Assembly: GCA_030844895.1 (NCBI GenBank)
Contig: CM061228.1
Coordinates: 58,436,718 to 58,500,717 of the forward strand
Direction: 5' to 3'
Length of the DNA stretch: 64,000 bases
Source: Ambrosia x helenae
Taxonomy: Eukaryota; Streptophyta; Magnoliopsida; Asterales; Asteraceae
The notes under the pieces were generated by a model. It ran no database searches. It had not been told where the DNA came from and saw only the letters and a program-made list of their open reading frames with translations. Positions 24,285-34,229 of the stretch are shown piece after piece. The translations under genes were made by a program, and so were the position numbers. Each line of letters begins with the position of its first letter. Positions within the stretch are counted from its first letter, which is position 1.

Positions 24285-25554
24285 CTTTTAACAAAACCTT
24301 GTCCCCAACCTGGAACTCCAAGGGTTTTCTACGTTTATCAGCATAACTTTTCTGTCGATCCCGAGCAGCAGCCATCCGGTTTCTAATTTGCACTATCTTC
24401 TCAGAAGTTTCGTGCACGAGTTCGGGACCTGTTAGTTGGCTATCCCCAACCTCAGTCCAACAAATGGGAGACCTACACTTGCGCCCGTAAAGTGCCTCAA
24501 AAGGCGCACACTGTATCGAAGTGTGGTAACTGTTGTTGTAAGAGAATTCGATCAAGGGCAAGTGCTTATCCCAATTATTGCCAAAGTCCACCACGCATGC
24601 TCGTAGCAGATCCTCTAATGTTTGGATGGTACGTTCGCTCTGTCCATCCGTCTGCGGGTGATAGGCTGTGCTCATATCAAGACGAGTTCCTAAAGCATCT
24701 TGGAGAGTAGTCCAGAAACGAGAAGTGAATCGCCCATCGCGATTAGATATAATGGAAGTAGGCACCCCATGCCTAGAGACTATCTTCTTGATGTAAAGGT
24801 TTGCCAGTTTCTCCAATGAATCCGTTTCCTTTATTGCCAGGAAGTGGGCCGATTTGGTTAAACGGTCCACGATAACCCAAATCATGTTATGGCCCGTTGG
24901 CGTTCTAGGAAGCTTTGTAATAAAATCCATGGAAATCCCATCCCATTTCCACATTGGAATTTCTGGTTGTTGGAGTAGGCCTGAAGGTTTTTGATATTCA
25001 ATCTTAACCTTCGCACAAGTCAAGCACTTACTAACATAAGTGGCTATCTCAGCTTTCATGTTTGGCCACCAGTAAAGAGTCTTAAGATCTTGGTACATCT
25101 TGTGCGAACCAGGATGCACCGAATAGCGAGAGGTATGTGCTTCGTCAAGCACCAGTTGTCTGAGATCCCAAAATCGTGGTATCCAGACTCGATCCATGAA
25201 GTACTGTAGGCCATCCGTTTTTAGTTCCAAGTGCTTATCAGCACCATGTAGGGTCTCAAGCCCGATGTTTTCTTCCTTCAAAGCTTCACCCTGGGCTTCA
25301 CGTATCTTATCTGGAAGATGTGAATGGATGGTGAGTTGTAAAGCTCGCACCCTTCTGGGTTTTGTTTCCTTTCGACTGAGGGCATCAGCTACTACGTTAG
25401 CCTTCCCTGGATGATACTTGATGGCACAGTCATAATCGTTCAAAAGTTCAACCCAGCGACGTTGTCGTATGTTCAGCACCTTCTGATCAAATATATGCTG
25501 AAGGCTCTTGTGATCAGTGAAAATTGTGCACTTCGTTCCATAGAGGTAGTGTCT
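24285..25554 (-). pseudogene. Element B pol: RNase H end and integrase
   Basis: In frame with the upstream RT segment after the stop at 25555. It starts RHYLYGTKC and KVLNIRQRRWVELL (end of RNase H), then YHPGKANVVADALSRK, a zinc-binding HHCC region (HTSRYSVHPGSHK ... CLTC) and the integrase core. Catalytic residues: MDF carries the first Asp; the second, normally SDRD, reads SNRD, so the expected Asp is Asn; QSERT carries the Glu 36 residues further on, the correct D35E spacing. It ends DKVLLK where one extra base shifts the frame near 24283. The zinc finger and core are otherwise of normal length. It would integrate the cDNA copy; both the stop upstream and the D-to-N change should inactivate it. 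Confidence 0.88.
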
Positions 25555-27317
25555 CTAGATTTTGAGAGCGAAAACCACCGCTCCCAGTTCCAAATCATGA
25601 GTGGGGTAATTCTTCTCATGGACCTTCAGTTGCCGTGATGCATATGCAATTGCCTTATCACGTTGCATCAGTACGCACCCTAAGCCTTGGATAGACGCAT
25701 CACAGTACACTACAAAGTCCTCTGTACCCTCAGGCAACGATAGTATCGGTGCACTGCAAAGTTTGGACTTTAGTAGCTGAAAGGCAGATTCTTGGGCATC
25801 TCCCCACTTATAAGTAATACCCTTCTGTGTTAGGGCGGTGAGAGGTTGAGAGATCTTAGAAAATCCCTCAATAAATCTACGATAGTATCCCGCGAGACCA
25901 AGAAATTGGCGCACTTCAGTAGGGGTCCTGGGAGCCTCCCACTTTTTGATAGCGTCAATCTTGGCTGGGTCAACATGTATTCCTGCCTCGTTGACCACAT
26001 GCCCAAGGAATTGGACTTCTCGAATCCAAAAATCACATTTAGAAAACTTTGCATACAGCTGCTCATTCCTCAGTAGTTCCAAGATTAACCGCAGGTGCTG
26101 CTCGTGCTCCTCCCTGCTCTTGGAATAGATCAGTATGTCATCTATGAACACTATGACGAATTTGTCCAAGTAAGGCTTGCACACACGGTTCATTAGATCC
26201 ATGAACACCGCCGGTGCATTAGTTAGCCCAAATGGCATAACCAAAGACTCATAATGTCCATAACGGGTTCGAAACGCCGTTTTCGCCACATCCTCTTCTC
26301 GGACTCTCAGCTGATGGTACCCTGACCTCAAGTCAATCTTAGAGTAGAAGCTCGATCCTTGCAGTTGGTCGAACAAGTCATCAATACGAGGCAAAGGATA
26401 ACGGTTCTTAATCGTTACCTTGTTCAACTCCCGATAATCTATGCACATGCGAAAGCTCCCATCTTTCTTCTTAACAAACAGAACTGGAGCTCCCCATGGC
26501 GAAGAACTGGGCCTAATGAAACCCCTATCCAATAGCTCCTGGAGTTGGGTAGACAGTTCTTGAAGCTCCCCTGGTGCTAAACGGTACGGTGCGCGTGCAA
26601 CTGGCGCTGCTCCAGGTGCAAGGTCAATCTGGAACTCCACTTGACGAATGGGTGGGAGTCCAGGTAATTCCTCTGGAAAGACATCTTGGAAGTCTCGGAC
26701 CACTGGGATGTCCTCAATTCCAGTTTCAGTTTCAGCTCGAGTATCAGATATGTTAGCCAAAATGGCCGGACAGCCCTTGCGAATACACTTCTGGGCCTTC
26801 AGATAGGAGATGATGCCTACCATGGCACCACCTCGATCACCCTGTATGGATAAAAGTTCTCCACTTGGGAGGGAAATGCGAACAATTTTCTCCTGACAGA
26901 GAATTTCCGCGTGTTGCTTGGACAACCAGTCCATGCCAACCACGAGATCAAAGCTACCTAGGGTGATAGGTAAGAGGTTGATGGCAAACAATTGCCCGTT
27001 CAACTCGAGCTTACAGTCACGATGTATATGGGTTACCTCGACAGGCTTCCCATCAGCCAGTTCAATAGAGTATGGGGTATCTAGAAGAGTAGGAATCATC
27101 CCTAATTGTTTACTAAGTTTTGATGAAACAAAACTATAGTCCGCACCAGTATCATATAAAATAGAAGCAAGAGTGTCGTTCAAGGAACACGTACCCGTCA
27201 CGACATTGTTATCGGTCCTAGCCTCCCCAGAGCCAATCACGAATGCTCTACCACGAGCCCCATTGTTGTTGTTCCCGTTGTTGTTGTTGTTCCCAGCATT
27301 GGTGGTGTTGTTTTTTT
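25555..27317 (-). pseudogene. Element B pol: protease, reverse transcriptase, RNase H
   Basis: Aspartic protease with LYDTGADYSF at the active site (about 27210); then RT with FVKKKDGSFRMCIDYRELNK, PLPRIDDLFDQL, YSKIDLRSGYHQ and the catalytic FIDDILIYS (near 26130); then RNase H with VVYCDASIQGLGCVL (near 25700). These make cDNA from element RNA in virus-like particles. The frame ends at a TAG (25555-25557) where relatives have a Trp codon (FALKIWRHYLYG), a single-base change. Upstream, the frame joins gag only if one base of the seven-A run at 27311-27317 (as T on the + strand) is ignored; related elements usually have one continuous gag-pol frame. The nominal start further upstream (27384) is out of frame with gag and artificial. 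Confidence 0.9.
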
Positions 27318-28527
27318 CCAGTCCTGTTACCACCACCGTTGTTGGCGTTACCCCTGTTGTTGCCATTACCATTATCGTTACCATTCAGTTGTGGGCAGTT
27401 CCTCTTGAAATGATTTTCACTCCCACATTGGTAACAACCTTTACCACCACTCTGCTGTTGCCCTTGCTGTGTAGCTGGCGGATTTCCCAGAATAAACACC
27501 CTGCAGTCCTCCTGCTTATGACCCATCTTGCTGCATCGTTCACACTTATTGTTGCTACACGCTCCAGTGTGATGCCTACCACACCTGCTGCACTTAGGTA
27601 AAGTCCCCTCATAACCTCCCTGGTTGTTGTTGCGATTGTTGCTACTGCCATGGCTATCATGTCTCTTATTCTGTTGCTGCTGCTGACTGCCATTCCCTGG
27701 GGGTTTGCCAGATGCATTCTCCCACTTCCTCTTGTTATCATTAACACCAGAAGATGAAGTACCACGAGGTGGTAACACCCCCTCTTCCACCTTCTGATCA
27801 GTCAGTTGATGAGCCATCCTAATAACCTGCTGGATGGTATTGAGGTTAGCAGCAGTGACCATGCTCTTGATCTGGGGCACCAAGCCCTTGATATACAACT
27901 CAATCCTCTTGTAGGGTGGGTTGGAGTAATTTGGGCACATTGCTGCCAGTTCATGCGATCTGGTGGTGTATTTCTCAATCTTCGATCCCACCATCTTTAG
28001 ATTAAGATACTCAGTTTCTAACTTCTGGATTTCGTCTCGAGGACAGTATTCCTCCTTCATCAGTTCCTTAAAATCTGCCCAAGGTGTTGCGTTAGCCACT
28101 TCCACACCTAGCATCTGCACTTGAGAGTTCCACCAGGTTAATGCCAAGTTCTCGAGAGTAGCAGTGGCATACTTCACCCTGTCAGTTGGTGGACAGTTAC
28201 ACATAGCAAAGCAAGATTCCATTTTCTCGAACCACCGCAGTAGTCCGACAGCCCCTTCAGATCCACCAAAGTTATGAGGCTTGCAGTCCATGAAGGACTT
28301 GTAGGTGCAGGCTGGAGGGTGATGTCCAGGTTGACCTGAGTGTGAAAGCGAAGGAACCACGAATGAATAAAAGAGCGTAACGTTGGAGCATAGAGGAAAG
28401 TTTAGAGCAAGATAAAGTTACCAGCTTGAAAAGCTGCGATAGCTTCTACTATCCTGTCATTGATAAGGGCATTCAACTCCGCTTGAGTCATGTTGATGTT
28501 GCCTCTCCCGTGTCCTCTTCCCGCCAT
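27311..28527 (-). CDS. Element B gag (two exons if candidate intron is real)
   Basis: The main part (28335 to about 27318) encodes a retrotransposon gag domain (ACTYKSFMDCKPHNF, LTWWNSQVQ, KYTTRSHELAAM) followed by a Q/N/G-rich linker and CCHC knuckles: CERCSKMGHKQEDC and CYQCGSENHFKRNC are regular CX2CX4HX4C, and CSRCGRHHTGAC is irregular. This frame has no ATG of its own. A 35-codon leader with ATG at 28525-28527 (MAGRGHGRG..MTQAELNALI) joins it exactly if 28336-28421 is removed: the leader ends ..FQA plus one base, and the join gives G-Q-P-G-H, as expected in this family. Gag forms the particle and binds RNA. At the 3' end, seven A residues put pol in the +1 frame. Confidence 0.82.
28336..28421 (-). 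other. Candidate 86-nt intron in gag
   Basis: On the - strand the segment starts GTAACTTTATC and ends TTTCACACTCAG, giving canonical GT..AG borders and a pyrimidine-rich 3' end. Removing it (86 nt, not a multiple of three) fuses the ATG-bearing leader to the ATG-less gag frame without gap or overlap. Read through, the leader meets a stop a few codons into the segment. It could instead be a small insertion that happens to have GT..AG ends. Confidence 0.5.
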
Positions 28528-28769
28528 AGTAATTCTACATTTACACTATACTCATGAGAAAACAATAATATGTCCCACATACAGTCGTTCACACAGTACA
28601 AGTAAACTAGAATATAAATAACATGCGCGAGAATAGAATAAAGAATTTTAAGTGATAGTAGTAAATAAGAATCCAACCACAAAACAAAGAATCCTCAAGT
28701 CTCACAACGTTAGGAATGAACAAAAGTCATAATAATAATATATGAATACTAAAAAAAAAATATAAGAAA
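28528..28769 (-). other. Spacer between pre-gag ORF and gag
   Basis: About 240 bp, AT-rich on the + strand, with no reading frame or motif that I can support. It separates the two element-B reading frames. Confidence 0.6.
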
Positions 28770-29507
28770 TCAGTCGTCGTCGTGATCCATGGAGATGCAT
28801 GAGCCCTCATCCTTGCTCTCATCCTCAATCTCTATCTCCAATGGCTCCTCCTCCTCAGGCTCAAACTCTTCCTCGAGCGCCGCATCCAATGCTGCCTCGA
28901 GGTCATCAAATCCCCCAACTGCAGGCTCTTCCTCGTGATCCTCTTCCGGATCCTCCTCTGGATCCTCCTCTGGTTCTGCACCATTCTGAGCTAGAGCTTC
29001 CTCAAGCTTGTTACTGACCAGGGTCAACTCCTCCCTTAACAGTGCTGTCTCCTGAATAGCAATCGATCTCTCGTGCCTATCTTCTGCAGCTTCCCTTTCA
29101 ACCCTTTCCAATTTACTACTAACCTTCTCCAATTTACTATTAGTCTTTTCCAATTCACCAAACAAGTGGTCGATCTCTCTTTCCATACGCTTAATAGATC
29201 CATCGGCATTCTGCCTCCAAGACTGAAATTGCCTCACTGCATTATAGGCATTCTCTAGCTCTGTGTGCACGTGCCTAACCATCCCTGCCAGAGACCTCTC
29301 CAATGAGTCCATAATGGGAGGGACCTGAGCTGGCACTCCGTACCCTACAACCTGCGAATGTAACATATATGTGAACCACACCCAGCGATTAGTATTCTCC
29401 TCCGGGTTCCCTGTCTGAGCTGGTGGTTCGTACGGGTCCAAAGACGTGTTTTGCGAACTTCCAAGAGGGTGATAAGAAGAGTAATTACGATGAGCGGGGT
29501 TAGTCAT
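28770..29507 (-). CDS. Element B pre-gag ORF, acidic coiled-coil protein (245 aa)
   Basis: An intact frame between the primer-binding site and gag, starting MTNPAHRNYSSYHPLGSSQN. Residues about 1-60 are polar, and 65-95 read DSLERSLAGMVRHVHTELEN. About 100-175 form a heptad-like coiled coil (REIDHLFGELEKTNSKLEKV, then SSKLERVEREAAEDRHERS), and from about 180 the tail is very acidic (EEDPEEDPEEDHEEE) to MDHDDD. No zinc finger, protease or enzyme motif is visible. The ORF is intact even though pol is broken. Its place, ahead of gag on the same strand, suggests an extra element-encoded protein or a regulatory upstream ORF. I do not recognise a named family; function unknown. Confidence 0.7.
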   Translation of the reverse strand: MTNPAHRNYSSYHPLGSSQNTSLDPYEPPAQTGNPEENTNRWVWFTYMLHSQVVGYGVPAQVPPIMDSLERSLAGMVRHVHTELENAYNAVRQFQSWRQNADGSIKRMEREIDHLFGELEKTNSKLEKVSSKLERVEREAAEDRHERSIAIQETALLREELTLVSNKLEEALAQNGAEPEEDPEEDPEEDHEEEPAVGGFDDLEAALDAALEEEFEPEEEEPLEIEIEDESKDEGSCISMDHDDD

Positions 29508-29640
29508 GTTTTCCTTTAATACGTTAGATCAGCATACGTATCCAAGAAATAGCTAGTAGTGTGCTGCGAATAGTGAGTGTACTAATACTTATGCTATGAT
29601 GATTATAGTCTAGATGCAAATCCTAGTTCACTATAATCAA
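29508..29640 (-). other. Leader of element B
   Basis: Untranslated sequence between the primer-binding site and the pre-gag ORF. Its first 40 or so bases (CTAGTTCACTATAA on the + strand) match the leader of element C at about 63129-63142, showing the two elements are the same family. Confidence 0.65.
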
Positions 29641-29656
29641 TGGCTCTGATACCAAT
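29641..29656 (-). promoter_or_regulatory. Primer-binding site of element B (initiator Met tRNA)
   Basis: ATTGGTATCAGAGCCA on the - strand, two bases after the 5' LTR end, is complementary to the 3' end of plant initiator methionine tRNA (TGGTATCAGAGC is the diagnostic core). Confidence 0.9.
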
Positions 29657-30410
29657 CTGTCACACCCTCAAATTTCCACTGCGGGGTTTATACCGCGAGG
29701 CGCATGACAAACCAGGATCCCATAGCCATAAGTCACATGAACGACTCTAAATGCCCAACCATTTAGTTCGTTATTGTAAAAACCAAGTTTTAAAGTTTTA
29801 ACCAAACCAATAATAGCATAGCGGAAGCGAATGAAAAATAGTAAATAAATTCTGCGCAAAACACCGCGCCCAAAACCAAATAAACAGTAAATGTGCAAAA
29901 TAGTTTAATGCTTGAGACCCATGAAATGATGCATGACCTAACTGTGCTCCGTTCCTAGTTACCTGCAAAAGCATGCTATCGTGTGTCAACATAAAGCTGG
30001 TGAGTTCACAAAGTAAAGTAATTTAATATGCAAATGTGCTGGTTTTCCAAAAACCACGTAAGTAAAGTAATAACGTAGGTCCTCCAGACCAAAAAGATAA
30101 AGAGTTGTCAGTTTAAGTGTGTCAGGGGTAGCTAGCCCACTCAATGTAACTAAACACGATTATTGGGAAACCTTCAGAAAATAGTTATTTGCCTCAATGA
30201 CTGGCGTCTATCAACACCAGTCGGAAATTGTGGTCAGAAGTTCATGCCCGTGCCTCAAGTACCTCAGACATGAGGTTGCTGCATCAACCTAATAGCGCTA
30301 TCAACTAATACCCCGTTCGCCTCCAGCGATTAACCCAATAATATGCAAGGACTTTCAATGATAGAGTGTTTAGATTACAAAGGACCAATAAGTTTTAAAC
30401 TGACCGAAAA

Positions 30411-30484
30411 ACCCGATCCACACAAGGAATCGTAAAGCCGACCCACACAAGGAGTCAAAACCCGACCCACGCAAGGAGTCCATA
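30411..30484 (+). repeat. 24-bp minisatellite in element B 5' LTR
   Basis: Three diverged units of the type CCCGACCCACACAAGGAGTC plus AAAA. Confidence 0.7.
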
Positions 30485-30830
30485 CCTGAGTAGTCCCAAA
30501 TGGACTAGAAAATGTTTACCAAAGTTGTCTCTAATCCGAGACGCATGCTTTTGAGAAAAAGAGTAGTGAAACTCACCTTAATGTGCAAGCAAAAGAAATC
30601 CGAACCGCAAGTAAAGTATGCTACCAACACCCTAATAATAGTGTCACTAAGTGAGTATAGGCGTAATATCATTACACCATATAACTCGTTTGTCCAAGGC
30701 GTTTTAAACGTTCAAAAGTGTGTATGTGACGCCTAGTGATTCTACATGCAATAGTAAACCCTACAGACTCGTTGGTGAATGTGTTGATTAAAATTATCTT
30801 CATGTCCCGTCAGACACGTGCGAGTGGCCG

Positions 30831-30865
30831 CTCGGGCCCTGTGAGCGGCCGCTCACAGGCCCGAG
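30831..30865. other. GC-rich palindrome in element B LTR
   Basis: Left arm CTCGGGCCCTGTGAGCGG and right arm CCGCTCACAGGCCCGAG are reverse complements apart from one missing G, with GCGGCCGC at the centre. It is markedly GC-rich against an AT-rich background and could form a long stem in RNA or a cruciform in DNA. Confidence 0.75.
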
Positions 30866-31235
30866 GCCCTCGTGCGTGTCTCGTTTCGTCACCCGACGCG
30901 TTATCCTTCGACGTTTTCGTTATTTCGGACCGTAACAAGTGCAACCCCATGCGTTTAAGACCCTAATCAACCTCATACTCCACTTTTAGTGATTTTTATT
31001 AACGTATTCGGTTTAGGTTCACATAATCACGTATGGTTTTCACATAAGTTCATCAAATATCACAGAGACACATAAGTTCGTTATTCACCAACGTCCGAGG
31101 TTCACTAATCATGTACCCGATATTAACTCACAACAATGCACGTGTATCCTATCTAGTTAACCCTAGTTGAGTATAATGCAAGGAACGTAACTAGAGTTTA
31201 GTTAAAGTGAGAACCTGAATTTGCGGGGTATCACA

Positions 31236-32845
31236 ACCTCTACCAATCGTTGAGTAGGTTATTTGGTACTCAACTAACTGTTGAGCAAGTACTACATCCT
31301 CTACCAGTTATTTGATTAAGTGTACCAATTATTTCACACATAAATTGCAAATTGATAATATGTACATATAAACAATCAAGTATCAAGCATAGCATGCGAG
31401 TTGTAATAGTGTTGTCCTTGACAAGGTTAATGACTCTAGGTGTGTCTATAGCAAATAGTTTATATTCCATGATTTCTAGTATCAAATGTTTAAATATGGT
31501 AGATAATCGAATCCTCATGTATAACTAAGGATTAAGTTTGATGCAACACACAACCAAGTTTCAATAGTTTGGTTATCATGGGTAACTAGTTTATGTTTGA
31601 GAAGGTGAAGGATATAAATTTAGTTCTTGAGAGGATGATGAAAAATCTTAAAGCAGAATCAAGGTTGTGAGAGATAGTGAATGTGAAGATAGTTGATAAA
31701 GAGTTTATTTTATAGTAAGGAGATTATGTAGCAGTGTAAATTTTGGGGTTTGGATCAAAGGTTATAATCAAGTGTATAAGAAAACATGATTGTGGTATAT
31801 GCCAAATATTGTAAAAATTTGAACAAGTTGAAAATGAGTGAGTGTCGATGGAATCTAGAGACTAGATATTATTCCTATGAAAAAAAAAATTTATTTTCAA
31901 AATTGGTTTTGTACATAAAGCAAAAGTTGTTAAATAGGCTTTGATTAAAATATTCCCGTTAGTTGGAGATTTCAAACATGACATTAGGTTTTGAAGATCA
32001 AGGTTCTATTAGTGACTTTTAATAGTTTAAAGCATTATATAGAAAATCGTTTGTTACGTCAATAAATAAACAATTGAATTTAAGTTCGAGGACATCTTTT
32101 GACAAAAAAATATGTACTTTGTAAAGTTACTAGGTAATGAAAATACAACAGGATTTAGAAATCTTTAGTTTGTGCTAAGGTATGAGGTTATAGTTTTTAA
32201 AAATAAGTAACATGTGGAGAAATGAAATAATATGATTTGGGTAGGGTGTTGAATATTTAAAAAGTGGCTACGATGGTAAGATGAAGTGTGATTGTGAAAT
32301 CCATAGATGGTTATGAAATGAGATTAATTTAAGCTGTAAAATTTTGAGATTTTAGAGCTTAGTTTAAGGAAAGTGAGTGTAATCATTTATTCATTAATTA
32401 AAACGAATAAACGAAAACGTTGACTTATCAAAACTTCTAGATTCTAATAACATAGTGAAGACATGCTTTAGCCTATAGGTGAACACTCATCCCGAAAATT
32501 CCCAGGTAGGCATCCGGGTCCCTCGTCTGATTGGGATATATGCGCAATGCCAGCCTAGACAGAAGACTCAGAATACAGGCGTTCACCCTTCCAGATTGCA
32601 CGTGTTCGTTATTAAAATCTAGAACTTCGACGAGATCTCAGGGTGGTTCAGGCTAAACCTGAGGATTTTGTCCTATTAGTCTAAGAGTAGATCCAATGGT
32701 GGAGAGCAACCTTCTTGTAAGGATGAAAGTAGGGATGAGCAGTAGGAGGGAGATAGAGAATAGCAAGTAAAAGGAGCAAATACTGGTTATAATCCTATGG
32801 TTATAGACTAGATTATTTTTCTAATAACCTAATTCCCTATAACCA
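31236..32845 (-). other. 5' internal part of element A
   Basis: About 1.6 kb between the element-B insertion and the element-A primer-binding site. It starts with the remaining units of the 30-bp minisatellite (31236-31320). The rest is AT-rich with only short chance reading frames. No gag or pol motif is visible, which supports the non-autonomous call. Confidence 0.6.
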
Positions 32846-32860
32846 TGGCTCTGATACCAA
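32846..32860 (-). promoter_or_regulatory. Primer-binding site of element A (initiator Met tRNA)
   Basis: TTGGTATCAGAGCCA on the - strand directly follows the 5' LTR end (TGTTACAGA). It is the same tRNA primer as in elements B and C. Confidence 0.9.
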
Positions 32861-32862
32861 TC

Positions 32863-33548
32863 TGTAACACCCCAACCGATGGCGGAAACATCAGGATGTC
32901 ACGTATTGATGATTGTTCAGTAGCTCATGGTGAATAATAAATTTCATTAAATGATTTATATAAATTACATACAATTGTTCTACAAGAATTCGTACATCAA
33001 AATGAATAATACTATGCACACATCTTCAAGCATTAATTCAAATCTTCAAGCAAGTAGAACCTGAAACATGTTAAGTTTGAAAATATTTTGGGTCAACAAA
33101 AGTTGGTGAGAATACATAGGTTTTTGAATATATGTGATAACAATAGTTTGTACAACAATCACAGTTGTATGATGATAGAGTATGATTCCAACATGTAACA
33201 ATAGTTTGTGAGAATACATAGGTTTTTGAATATATGTGATAACAATAGTTTGTACAACAATCACAGTTGTATGATGATAGAGTATGATTCCGACATGTAA
33301 CAATGCGTCTTTGTACAATCAAACCTTGTGTCGACTGATGACTAACTCGCAAGTTAGTTAAATGTTGTTACTGTTATCGATCATCCCTGAATTTATGCGG
33401 GGGGATGGGTTTGTCAGACCTATAGCGCTATAATCTAAACAGGCGGCTTGATCATTGTTAATGATTGTACTGTGTCTTTTTGTTACAGTCAAATGATAGA
33501 ATGAGTATATGATAGTGTATAAAATGTTTAAACATGTTTCACCCCAAT
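32863..33548 (-). repeat. 5' LTR of element A, truncated (686 bp kept)
   Basis: Homologous to 20298 onward until CATGTTTCACCCCAA near 33548, where similarity stops. The U3 half with TATA, W-boxes and tRNA-like module is missing. It contains a 102-bp tandem duplication (33108-33209 and 33210-33311) absent from the 3' LTR. The truncation means LTR divergence cannot be measured over the full length. Confidence 0.8.
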
Positions 33549-33578
33549 AATATGGTCAACAACATAAGCAATATGTTT

Positions 33579-34220
33579 TTAGCTTTCAAGCTTCTTGTTG
33601 ACTTTTTCAGCAAAGCACTTGATGGTTGCCATTTCATGTTTAGTTTCTTCCAATTCATTGATGTAACTGTTAATGGCCAATTGTTTTAAAGAAAGTGTTT
33701 TCTTTAAATCAGAAATGTCCTTTTTATAACCATCAAGCACCTTATTGAATTCATGTGCTTCTTTTCGATACGATTGACAGTTGATTCTAGCACTCTCAAG
33801 TTGAACCCTGAGTTGCTTGTTTTCCTCTGTCAATCTATCACATGTTTCACAATATTTGTTAATATTCATGTCTAAACTGGAGTCAGAACTTACCTGTTTC
33901 GGAGGCTCTGTCATCGCCATCAAAGCAAAGTGTGCTTCCTTTCCAGCAAAGAATTTAGAATAATCAACTCTTATAAAAGCATCATCCACTATGCAAGACT
34001 TGCGAATCATAAGAAAATCAGCTTCGGCTAGAAGTTGATCAATGTCATCGTCTAGTGAATTAACACTAGTTTTAGAATCTGGCTTGCTCTCCGAATCAGA
34101 ATAAACTGAGTCACACTGTTCAGGAATATCAGTGACCGAATCAAGAATCAATCCTAAATTTTTCTCAACACAAGTATCGGTTTCTTCCACCATTTCTTCA
34201 ATCTTTACCTCAGATCTCTT
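33579..34220 (-). pseudogene. Copia-like gag/polyprotein fragment (coiled coil)
   Basis: An open frame of about 210 codons. It has an acidic N-terminal part (SVYSDSESKPDSKTSVNSLD), then VDYSKFFAGKEAHFALMAM, a CETCDRLTEENKQLRVQLE region and a coiled coil to the C-terminus (LKQLAINSYINELEETKHE). The arrangement of a ..FALMA.. segment, then C..C..L and a coiled coil resembles the region after the zinc knuckle in plant Ty1/copia gag-pol polyproteins. There is no knuckle, protease or RT here. The upstream end runs into CCA-rich repeat, so it lacks a real start, and the frame stops at 33579. It is probably a captured or rearranged fragment. A host coiled-coil gene fragment is the alternative. Confidence 0.45.
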
Positions 34221-34229
34221 CTCAGTCTC

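Larger units (their letters stand above)
22309..31235 (-). mobile_element. Element B: Ty3/gypsy chromovirus nested in element A
   Basis: An 8.9-kb LTR retrotransposon bounded by TGTCACACC (22309) and TATCACA (31235) and flanked by the 5-bp target duplication ACCTC (22304-22308 and 31236-31240). Order on the - strand: 5' LTR (29659-31235), primer-binding site (29641-29656), pre-gag ORF, gag, protease, RT, RNase H, integrase, chromodomain, polypurine tract (23707-23720), 3' LTR (22309-23706). Domain order with integrase after RNase H defines Ty3/gypsy. The C-terminal chromodomain-like tail points to a chromovirus, probably the Tekay/Del branch. The coding region has one stop and about three frameshifts, so this copy is inactive. 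The 3' LTR is chimeric (see findings). Confidence 0.92.
29659..31235 (-). repeat. 5' LTR of element B (1577 bp)
   Basis: Runs from TGTGATACCCCGCAAATTCAGG to GGTGTGACA on the - strand and is the intact reference LTR for the family. It contains a 24-bp minisatellite (CCCGACCCACACAAGGAGTC, three units at about 30411-30484) and a GC-rich palindrome at 30831-30865. Its inner end is homologous to the element-C LTR beginning at 63163. Confidence 0.85.
20298..33548 (-). mobile_element. Element A: non-autonomous LTR retrotransposon, split by element B
   Basis: On the - strand the order is: 5' LTR (32863-33548, truncated), primer-binding site for initiator-Met tRNA (32846-32860), internal region 31236-32845, then 21706-22303 after the nested element B, polypurine tract (21690-21705), and 3' LTR (20298-21689). 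With B and one copy of its target duplication removed, the internal region is only about 2.2 kb and shows no gag, protease, RT or integrase motif, so the element is LARD-like and must have been mobilised in trans. Its left flank is CTAAT (20293-20297); the matching right flank is lost because the 5' LTR is broken at 33548. Satellite lies on both sides of the composite. Confidence 0.8.

Noticed and set aside
27311..27317. Classic -1 ribosomal slippery site at A AAA AAA
   Set aside because: A -1 slip would enter the wrong frame; pol lies in +1, so the heptamer does not explain gag-pol fusion.
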